36,464 bases of DNA from CAYPPK01 sp964412615 (GTDB taxonomy: Bacteria; Patescibacteriota; Minisyncoccia; Sungbacterales; HO2-52-23), in NCBI GenBank assembly GCA_964412615.1, contig CAYPPK010000007.1, positions 1-36,464 of the forward strand, given 5' to 3'. How positions within the stretch are numbered: position 1 is the stretch's first letter; every line of letters starts with the position of its first letter. Of this stretch, positions 31,826-36,464 are shown piece by piece. Under the pieces are notes generated by a model that made no database searches, was not told the origin of the DNA, and saw only the letters and a list, made by a program, of their open reading frames with translations. The position numbers and the translations under genes are program-made.

Positions 31826-32419
31826 ATGTCTTATTTAAAGGAAGATAAGGAGTGGAATCCCGCGGAGCTGAAAGATGAGGAAATCCTGCGGGCTTCCCAA
31901 AAAGAACCGGCCATTTTCGAACTTTTGGTGGAAAAATACCAGGAACCTCTCACCAGGGCTGCTTGGCGTATTGTGCGGGGCAGAGAAGAAGCAGAAGACA
32001 TTGTGCAGGAAGCATTTGTGAAGATGTATAAAAACGCGGACAAGTTTGAAAAAATGGAGGGCATAGAATTTAAGTCCTGGGCCTATAAAATTACGGTTAA
32101 TACCGCCATCACTCACTATCGGAAGCTGAAACGGGGAGAATTTCTGGCCGAAGACCCGAGCGTATTTGAAGAACCGGAAAAAGATTTTGCTGATGATAAG
32201 TTTGCCTCAGCCGTTGATGCCAAAGCGGTGGTGGCAAAAGTTTTAGCAGAGATGCCCGAACACTTGCGCATAGTTTTGGTTCGGTATTATTTGGAAGATA
32301 AATCCTACCAAACCATTGCTAAAGAAGAAGATATTTCCATACCTACCCTGAAAATGCGTCTTTTTCGGGCTAAAAGGCTTTTTAGAAAACTAAACAACAA
32401 TAAAGATATAGATCTATGA
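31826..32419 (+). CDS. ECF-type RNA polymerase sigma factor
   Basis: A 197-residue sigma-70 family protein. Region 2 is LTRAAWRIVRGREEAEDIVQEAFVKMY, and region 4 is MPEHLRIVLVRYYLEDKSYQTIAKEEDISIPTLKMRLFRAKRLF, the -35-binding helix-turn-helix. Region 3 is missing, as in extracytoplasmic-function sigma factors. Its stop TGA lies in the target site of element C. Before that insertion it overlapped the start of the downstream membrane gene (ATGA). Confidence 0.93.
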   Translation: MSYLKEDKEWNPAELKDEEILRASQKEPAIFELLVEKYQEPLTRAAWRIVRGREEAEDIVQEAFVKMYKNADKFEKMEGIEFKSWAYKITVNTAITHYRKLKRGEFLAEDPSVFEEPEKDFADDKFASAVDAKAVVAKVLAEMPEHLRIVLVRYYLEDKSYQTIAKEEDISIPTLKMRLFRAKRLFRKLNNNKDIDL

Positions 32420-32420
32420 G

Positions 32421-32550
32421 TCCCACACATAACTCGTACTGTGCGAGGCGCGAGGAGGTGTGGGATAATTACAAAATAATTTAACTGCTTGTATACAACG
32501 TCGGTTCAACTTGCAATTGAAAGACAATAGTGTACGAGTTATGTGTGGGA
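32421..32550. mobile_element. Palindromic mobile element, copy C (130 bp)
   Basis: Arms TCCCACACATAACTCGTAC (32421-32439) and its exact complement (32532-32550), flanked by TGAG (32417-32420 and 32551-32554). A third terminus, GTGTGGGA, lies at 32458-32465, so the left arm can pair either locally or with the far end. It separates the sigma factor from the downstream gene, and its right arm covers that gene's start region. Confidence 0.8.
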
Positions 32551-32906
32551 TGAGCGAAACAAAATTAAAGGGACAAGTTTTACGCCAGGTCTACCGAGTT
32601 TGGCTTTTCCGCAAACTTCTGCCGGTAGTGCTCTTGGAAGTTGTGATTCTGGCCGCCGTGCTTTATCAGCTGGGACAAACCGTATTTATGCAAAGAATTT
32701 TAGAAAATGCGCTTGGTATTCTTTTCAATGATCCCAAACAAATTTTTTCCTTTATCTTTTTGGCTTTTGTGGGGGCAAGCTTGGCCACCAAAGTTTTAGG
32801 ATTTATAGTGCTGGCTGCTGTTGCTTTTCTCATACGGCATGTGACTCAAGGGATTTTACGCTTGATTCTGGTAAAAGAAAATTACTTTGCCAAAGTTCGC
32901 CAGTAG
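32550..32906 (+). CDS. Membrane protein downstream of the sigma factor
   Basis: A 118-residue protein with two or three transmembrane segments (LLPVVLLEVVILAAVLYQL; IFSFIFLAFVGASLATKVLGFIVLAAVAFLI). The start ATG AGC GAA is the one restored as ATGA overlap when element C is removed; ATG 32541 and TTG 32511 lie in the element. The position suggests a membrane partner or anti-sigma protein, but no anti-sigma motif is seen. Confidence 0.68.
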   Translation: MSETKLKGQVLRQVYRVWLFRKLLPVVLLEVVILAAVLYQLGQTVFMQRILENALGILFNDPKQIFSFIFLAFVGASLATKVLGFIVLAAVAFLIRHVTQGILRLILVKENYFAKVRQ

Positions 32907-33717
32907 TCAATCGGAAATCGCGATAATTTATCAGGATGAGGATATAGTCGTCATCAACAAGCCGCCCGGAATTTCAGCGCACGGAGGAGATAGAGTAAGC
33001 GGCCCTACGGTGACGGATTTTTTGATTGCCAAATTTCCGGAGATGGAAGGCGTGGGCGACTCCTCGACAAGCTCGGGACAGGAAACTCTGCGGCCCGTCC
33101 AGAAGGGCGAGGCTCGCTCATTTCAAAAAAATGAGCGGCCGGGAATTGTTCACCGCCTGGATAAAAATACTTCCGGGGTTATGGTAACGGCGCGAAATCA
33201 AAAAAGCTTCCTGGCCTTGAAGGAATTATTTCAGAAACGAGAAGTGGAAAAGATCTATCGCGCTATTGCTTGCGGAAAATTTAAAGAGCAAGAGGGAACA
33301 ATCAATCTTCCTATCGGGCGCTTGATCAGCGATCCCCGCAAAAGGGCGGTAAATTTAGCTGGGAATAATAAAAAGAGAATACGAGGGGAGCGGGAAGCGA
33401 TTACTGAATTTAAAGTACTTCGGCAAGGGGAAGAGTTTGCTTTGGTGGAAATCAAGCCCAAGACCGGCAGGATGCATCAAATCCGGGTTCATTTGGCTGC
33501 CATTCATCATCCGGTTGCCTGTGATATTGCATATGGAGGCAAAAAGGTTTGCTGCCCCGCGGGATCGGATCGCCCCGCCGGAGACGAGGCTCGCCCTGTT
33601 GGGCGGCAACTGCTGCATGCTTTTTCTCTTTCTTTCAACTTTCCGGCAGGCAGAAAGTTGGTTTTTGAAGCTGATCCGCCGGTGGATTTTAACCTTGCTG
33701 TCAAGAAGCTTTTGTGA
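32887..33717 (+). CDS. RluA-family 23S rRNA/tRNA pseudouridine synthase
   Basis: A 276-residue protein with the catalytic motif HRLDKNTSGVMV (Asp nucleophile), KIYRAIACGKF, and KPKTGRMHQIRVHLAAIHHPVACD. A TTG start is needed because no ATG precedes YQDEDIVVINKPPG; it overlaps the upstream gene by 20 bases. Two in-frame insertions stand out: DSSTSSGQETLRPVQKGEARS before the active site and GSDRPAGDEARPVGRQ near the end. Both are encoded by palindrome-rich DNA sharing CGAGGCTCGC. Confidence 0.9.
   Translation: MPKFASSQSEIAIIYQDEDIVVINKPPGISAHGGDRVSGPTVTDFLIAKFPEMEGVGDSSTSSGQETLRPVQKGEARSFQKNERPGIVHRLDKNTSGVMVTARNQKSFLALKELFQKREVEKIYRAIACGKFKEQEGTINLPIGRLISDPRKRAVNLAGNNKKRIRGEREAITEFKVLRQGEEFALVEIKPKTGRMHQIRVHLAAIHHPVACDIAYGGKKVCCPAGSDRPAGDEARPVGRQLLHAFSLSFNFPAGRKLVFEADPPVDFNLAVKKLL
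33059..33140. repeat. Palindrome-rich insert 1 in the pseudouridine synthase gene
   Basis: Contains CGAGGCTCGC and a GCTCATTT/AAATGAGC hairpin. Encodes a Ser/Gly/Arg-rich loop absent from typical RluA proteins. Confidence 0.55.
33553..33612. repeat. Palindrome-rich insert 2 in the same gene
   Basis: Shares CGAGGCTCGC with insert 1 and contains GCCCC/GGGC-type pairs. It encodes a loop between the last conserved motif and LLHAF. Confidence 0.5.
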
Positions 33718-33731
33718 TATACTTTTAAATT

Positions 33732-34127
33732 ATGTCAGCAACTGCTATAGAAAAATCTCATCTTCGTTCTGACTTTCCCGATTTTCGTCCTGGCGATACC
33801 GTACGGGTATTTCAGAAAATCAAAGAAGGCGACAAAGAACGCGTTACTCCTTTTGAGGGCATGGTCATTACCAGAAAACATGGTTCCGGCATCACAAGCA
33901 CTTTTACGGTCCGCAAGGTAGTGGAAGGAATAGGGGTGGAACGCGTATTTCCCTTGCATTCTCCGGCTATTGCCAAGCTGGAAGTAGTGAGGCAAGCCAA
34001 AGCTCGTCGGGCTAAACTCTATTACATCCGCGAAAAAGCGGCTCGCGAGATTCGCCGCAAAATGAAATCCATCTGGAGAGAGCCGACCGCAAAAGTTTCA
34101 GAAGAGATCGAAAAATCAGACGAATAG
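33732..34127 (+). CDS. rplS: Ribosomal protein L19
   Basis: A 131-residue protein: FRPGDTVRVFQKIKEGDKERVTPFEGMVI, GSGITSTFTVRKVVEGIGVERVFPLHSP and RRAKLYYIREK are L19 hallmarks. It sits at the subunit interface of the ribosome. It lies 14 bases after the pseudouridine synthase gene. Confidence 0.97.
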   Translation: MSATAIEKSHLRSDFPDFRPGDTVRVFQKIKEGDKERVTPFEGMVITRKHGSGITSTFTVRKVVEGIGVERVFPLHSPAIAKLEVVRQAKARRAKLYYIREKAAREIRRKMKSIWREPTAKVSEEIEKSDE

Positions 34128-34142
34128 TTGTGGATAGTTCTC

Positions 34143-34212
34143 GTATAATAAACTGGTAGACGTAGTATACTTGAGGTATGGGACAACGTGGCCTCAAACC
34201 CCAATGTGCAAC
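34143..34212 (+). pseudogene. Degenerate tRNA-Leu(GAG)-like remnant
   Basis: AACTGGTAG, ten bases, CTTGAGG matches the D-loop and GAG anticodon of the intact tRNA-Leu at 34835 (AACTGGTAG, nine bases, CTTGAGG). CGTGG and TCAAACCCC follow like a T-arm, and GTGCA like an acceptor end. The stems no longer pair well. It overlaps the first codons of the LAGLIDADG gene and a TATAAT at about 34147. Confidence 0.45.
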
Positions 34213-34849
34213 TTCGATAATCTGGTCACCCGAACTTGCGTATGCCGTAGGTCTGATAACTACCGATGGATGTCTTTCTGGCGATGGACGTCACATAGAT
34301 TTTACTTCTAAGGATAAGAGCCTTGTACATACATTTAAGAAATGTTTAAATCTAAAAAATAGGATTGGTAGAAAAGTTAGTGGATATACTGGTCGTAAAG
34401 ACTACTACAGAGTACAATTTGGTGACGTAAATTTTTATAACTGGTTGTTGGATATCGGCTTGTCGCCGCACAAATCTAAGATACTCAAGGAACTTAAAAT
34501 TCCAAATCTGTACTTCTTTGATTTTCTACGCGGCTGTTTCGACGGAGATGGAAGTATACATGCTTTTTGGGATCCGCGTTGGCAGAGCAGCTATATGTAC
34601 TATATACAATTTGCCTCAGCTAGTTACGCATACCTAGAGTGGATGCAGAAAAGAATTCACAAACTTTCAGGTGCTTTTGGTAGGATTCAGCCAGTAACCA
34701 GATCGTATCAGCTTACCTTTGCAAAACGTGGGACCAGAGTTATATCAGCAAGAATGTTTTATCATGCTGGTATACCATGCTTGAAAAGGAAACTTTCAAA
34801 AATAAAAAATATTTTTAAAATTGATGATTTACATGCGCGGGTGATGTAA
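34178..34849 (+). CDS. LAGLIDADG homing endonuclease-like protein running into tRNA-Leu
   Basis: A 223-residue protein with two LAGLIDADG helices: YAVGLITTDGCLS (catalytic acid D30) and DFLRGCFDGDGS (D124), each followed by beta strands, the arrangement of a monomeric DNA endonuclease. There is no intein or intron around it. The start lies in a tRNA-Leu-like remnant. The last five codons (ARVM and TAA) are the first 15 bases of tRNA-Leu(GAG). Target inferred to be a tRNA gene. Confidence 0.85.
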   Translation: MGQRGLKPQCATSIIWSPELAYAVGLITTDGCLSGDGRHIDFTSKDKSLVHTFKKCLNLKNRIGRKVSGYTGRKDYYRVQFGDVNFYNWLLDIGLSPHKSKILKELKIPNLYFFDFLRGCFDGDGSIHAFWDPRWQSSYMYYIQFASASYAYLEWMQKRIHKLSGAFGRIQPVTRSYQLTFAKRGTRVISARMFYHAGIPCLKRKLSKIKNIFKIDDLHARVM

Positions 34850-34918
34850 CTGGTAGCCATGCAGGCTTGAGGGGCCTGTGCTCGCAAGAGCGTGGAGGTT
34901 CAAATCCTCTCCCGCGCA
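34835..34918 (+). tRNA. tRNA-Leu(GAG)
   Basis: Acceptor GCGCGGG/CCCGCGC, anticodon stem CAGGC/GCCTG with loop TTGAGGG, variable arm TGCTCGCAAGAGCG, T-arm GGAGGTTCAAATCCTCT. CCA is not encoded. Its 5' 15 bases double as codons of the preceding ORF. Confidence 0.93.
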
Positions 34919-34953
34919 TTACTGAAATTTGTTACTTTATTTTTCTCACAGCG

Positions 34954-34983
34954 TAATAGATAATATAATTATATTATCTATTA
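34954..34983. repeat. 30-base perfect AT palindrome
   Basis: TAATAGATAATATAA and its exact complement, 12 bases before the SIMPL gene start. It could extrude as a hairpin, act as an operator, or mask TATAAT-like boxes. Confidence 0.75.
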
Positions 34984-34995
34984 ACTTAAAGAACT

Positions 34996-35802
34996 ATGAT
35001 AATTTATAATGATTTAGCTGAACCGGGCAAGAAATTTGTTCGGATTCTGGCAATACTTTTGGCAGCCGGACTGGTGTTAAGCTCTTTTGCGTTTGCTTAC
35101 TGGTATTTTGTGAGCGGTTGGGAAATTACTACGGATAGTGAAATTCCAAGGCAATTGAATGTTTCCGGTGAAGGAAAAGTTACGGTTCGGCCTGATTTGG
35201 CTTTATTCACCGTCGGAGTTGTTTCTCAGAAAAATACCGTAAGTCAGGCTCAAGCCGATAATACAAAAAATTCCAATGCCATAATTTCTTTTCTAAAGGA
35301 ACAAGGCATTGAGGAAAAAGATATAAAAACCATTGTTTATTCCATAAATCCAGTGCAAAGTTTTCCGCCGCCTTGTTACAGCGCTTCTTGTCTTCCGATT
35401 ACACCTCCCAAAATTATTGGATACGAAGTTCACCATTCTTTGGAAGTAAAAGTGCGAGATTTAAATAAAACTGACGTTATTCTGACAGGAGTGGTAAATA
35501 AGGGTGCCAATGAAGTTGGCTCAATACAATTTACCGTGGACGAGATTGAAAAAGTTCAAGCCGAAGCCAGGAAAAAAGCCATTGAAGATGCCAAAGAAAA
35601 AGCGGAAATTCTTGCCCAAGATTTGGGGGTGCGGCTGAAGCGTGTGGTATCTTTTTACGAATCAGGAGGAATGCCTTATCCGGTTCGTCTGGAGGCGATG
35701 GGCAAAGGCGGCGGCGGTGATTTTGGCGCAGCCACACCTCAAATTGCATCCGGTGAGCAGGAAATCCGATCATTTGTAAACGTGGTGTACGAGTTTAGAT
35801 GA
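34996..35802 (+). CDS. SIMPL (DUF541) domain membrane-anchored protein
   Basis: A 268-residue protein. An N-terminal transmembrane anchor (ILAILLAAGLVLSSFAFAYWYF) is followed by LNVSGEGKVTVRPDLALFTVGV, ADNTKNSNAIISFLKEQGIEEKDIKT and EKVQAEARKKAIEDAKEKAEILAQ, the SIMPL signature. Such proteins oligomerise in the cell envelope; the function is poorly known. It is closed by a strong terminator. Confidence 0.92.
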   Translation: MIIYNDLAEPGKKFVRILAILLAAGLVLSSFAFAYWYFVSGWEITTDSEIPRQLNVSGEGKVTVRPDLALFTVGVVSQKNTVSQAQADNTKNSNAIISFLKEQGIEEKDIKTIVYSINPVQSFPPPCYSASCLPITPPKIIGYEVHHSLEVKVRDLNKTDVILTGVVNKGANEVGSIQFTVDEIEKVQAEARKKAIEDAKEKAEILAQDLGVRLKRVVSFYESGGMPYPVRLEAMGKGGGGDFGAATPQIASGEQEIRSFVNVVYEFR

Positions 35803-35820
35803 TCTACGGTGATTGTGAAT

Positions 35821-35852
35821 AGCAAAAAAGCCGCAATTGCGGCTTTTTTGCT
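35821..35852. terminator. Terminator after the SIMPL gene
   Basis: Perfect palindrome with arms AGCAAAAAAGCCGCAA, ending in a six-T run and GCT. Confidence 0.88.
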
Positions 35853-35902
35853 TATTGAATTGAATTCTAAATTAGTGTAAACTATGTAAAGTAAAATAGT
35901 AA

Positions 35903-35979
35903 GCCGCGGTAGCTCAGTGGTAGACTCGCCTACCGGACGAACAGGCCTGTCTTGCCGGCAGGCAAGGTGCATGTCTGAA
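35903..35979 (+). pseudogene. 5' half of a broken tRNA-Phe(GAA)
   Basis: GCCGCGG (acceptor), TA, GCTC, AGTGGTA, GA, then a 42-base palindrome (35925-35966). It resumes with GT (D-stem end), G, CATGT (anticodon stem) and CTGAA (anticodon loop up to GAA), where the GIY-YIG cassette begins. The 3' half lies at 36313-36376 and pairs with it. Confidence 0.7.
35925..35966. repeat. 42-base near-perfect palindrome inside the dead tRNA
   Basis: Centre ACAGGCCTGT, right flank CTTGCCGGCAGGCAAG, of the GCCTGCCGGCAGGC type. It splits the D-stem of the broken tRNA-Phe between bases 23 and 24. Confidence 0.7.
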
Positions 35980-35989
35980 CTATAAAATA

Positions 35990-36241
35990 ATGGGTTTTTG
36001 TGTTTATATACTCAGAAGTATAAAAGATAGGAAATATTACACTGGTATTACAAACGATTTAGATCGTCGTTTGCGAGAGCATAATGTTGGAAAGAGCTCA
36101 ACACCATCAACAAAAAATCGTGGACCGTTCGTGTTACTCTACAAAGAAGAAGGATTGACACTTCGAGAGGCAAGACGGCGAGAAAAGTATTTAAAGAGTG
36201 GTGTGGGACGTGAATGGAGAAATAAATTTTTGCCGGGTTAG
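35990..36241 (+). CDS. GIY-YIG nuclease-domain protein running into tRNA-Phe
   Basis: An 83-residue single-domain GIY-YIG protein: VYILRS (GIY strand), YYTGITNDLDRRLREHN (YIG, catalytic Arg and helix), then a Lys/Arg-rich tail. It resembles the UPF0213/UvrC-type small proteins and GIY-YIG homing endonucleases. The stop TAG is bases 8-10 (U8-A9-G10) of tRNA-Phe. The ORF plus that tRNA lie inside the anticodon loop of another tRNA-Phe. Nuclease activity is inferred. Confidence 0.88.
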   Translation: MGFCVYILRSIKDRKYYTGITNDLDRRLREHNVGKSSTPSTKNRGPFVLLYKEEGLTLREARRREKYLKSGVGREWRNKFLPG

Positions 36242-36303
36242 CTCAGCGGTAGAGCGCTTGCCTGAAGAGCAAGGCGTGCCCAGTTCGACTCTGGGACCCG
36301 GCA
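36232..36303 (+). tRNA. tRNA-Phe(GAA), intact
   Basis: Acceptor GCCGGGT/ACCCGGC, D-arm GCTCAGCGGTAGAGC, anticodon stem CTTGC/GCAAG with loop CTGAAGA, T-arm CCCAGTTCGACTCTGGG. CCA is not encoded. Confidence 0.95.
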
Positions 36304-36312
36304 TAAAATTTG

Positions 36313-36376
36313 GAAAAGCATCGTGTCGTCAGTTCCCTGCCTGCCTGCCGGCAGGCAGGGATTCTGACCCGCGGCA
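36313..36376 (+). pseudogene. 3' half of the broken tRNA-Phe(GAA)
   Basis: GAAAA (anticodon loop 34-38), GCATC (stem, 4 of 5 pairs with CATGT), GTGTC (variable), GTCAG, TTC, a 24-base palindrome, GATT, CTGAC, CCGCGGC and A. T-stem and acceptor pair perfectly, the acceptor with GCCGCGG at 35903. Confidence 0.7.
36336..36359. repeat. 24-base palindrome in the T-loop of the dead tRNA
   Basis: CCTGCCTGCCTG/CCGGCAGGCAGG placed exactly between C56 and G57 of a TTCGATT T-loop. It is of the same GCCTGCCGGCAGGC type as in ileS. Confidence 0.75.
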
Positions 36377-36396
36377 CCGAGTAGAAAATAAAATAA

Positions 36397-36464
36397 GCGG
36401 GTATGGTTTAATGGTAGAACATCTGGTTGCCAATCAGATGATGGGAGTTCGATTCTCCCTACCC
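36397..36464 (+). tRNA. tRNA-Gly(GCC), 3' end cut by the window edge
   Basis: GCGGGTA acceptor 5' strand, D-arm GTTTAATGGTAGAAC, anticodon loop TTGCCAA in a TCTGG/TCAGA stem, T-arm GGGAGTTCGATTCTCCC, then TACCC to the end of the window. Confidence 0.9.

Noticed and set aside
35903..36376. Group I intron in tRNA-Phe
   Set aside because: The insert contains a complete second tRNA and no visible group I core (P7/P3-type elements); only about 70 non-coding bases are available for one.
1..36464. CRISPR array or phage genes
   Set aside because: No regularly spaced direct repeats, cas genes, integrase or phage structural genes were seen.
1..36464. Recoding of UGA as glycine (as in some CPR groups)
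   Set aside because: Many conserved genes end at UGA at the expected length and none needs UGA read through.

Overview
The window reads as a piece of a Candidate Phyla Radiation (Patescibacteria, Parcubacteria-like) genome. The reasons are an AT-rich background, short and tightly packed genes with 1-14 base overlaps, a type IV pilus locus with several divergent pilin-like proteins, DUF5652, DUF1653 and SIMPL proteins, a cytoplasmic-looking HtrA, and many small palindromic repeats, some of them inside coding regions. UGA is an ordinary stop codon (polX and the first Nudix gene end in it), so the genetic code is standard. The genus cannot be told from sequence alone.

Layout. 1-4629: DNA repair and small-molecule genes on the + strand (C-terminal end of an EndoQ-like nuclease, half-size MFS protein, PolX, Nudix hydrolase, MGMT-like protein, ZIP transporter), closed by a bidirectional terminator. 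4639-5770: rplT, rpmI and infC on the - strand. 5896-7481: an unknown protein, tmRNA (ssrA) and smpB on the - strand. 7521-12781: a hypothetical protein, argS, another small ORF and ileS. 12807-14977: a GerMN protein, a PQQ-dependent sugar dehydrogenase-like protein, a 50-residue membrane protein and tRNA-Ser on the - strand. 15041-23850: a type IV pilus locus (pilC, four pilin-like or surface proteins, then pilM, pilN, pilO and a small membrane protein). It is interrupted at about 20410-21300 by an oppositely oriented GC-rich lipoprotein gene that contains a 10-N assembly gap. 23974-27071: tRNA-Arg(TCT), hisS, tRNA-His, a response regulator and an HtrA-like protease. 27135-29810: an HTH/LAGLIDADG-like gene running into tRNA-Arg(CCT), DUF1653, DUF5652, tRNA-Ala, a small zinc protein, a Nudix protein and an ITPase-like (DUF84) protein. 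29921-34127: a secreted glycosidase, an ECF sigma factor, a membrane protein, an RluA-type pseudouridine synthase and rplS. 34143-36464: a LAGLIDADG gene running into tRNA-Leu, a SIMPL protein, a GIY-YIG gene running into tRNA-Phe, and a partial tRNA-Gly.

Two themes go beyond housekeeping. First, three different nuclease-like ORFs (HTH/LAGLIDADG-like, LAGLIDADG, GIY-YIG) each end with a stop codon inside the tRNA gene that follows. In the clearest case the GIY-YIG gene plus a complete tRNA-Phe sits inside the anticodon loop of a second, dead tRNA-Phe(GAA), whose two halves can still be folded together. In the LAGLIDADG case a degenerate tRNA-Leu lies just upstream. This suggests selfish nuclease-tRNA cassettes that break a resident tRNA and supply the replacement. 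Second, three palindromic elements share TCCCACAC-like ends and 4-bp target duplications, and all sit at the 5' ends of genes (infC, DUF1653, and the gene after the sigma factor). Removing one of them by eye restores an intact DUF1653 reading frame. Removing another restores an ATGA overlap between the sigma factor and its neighbour.

All identifications come from reading the sequence and from family knowledge. No database search or structure prediction was run.
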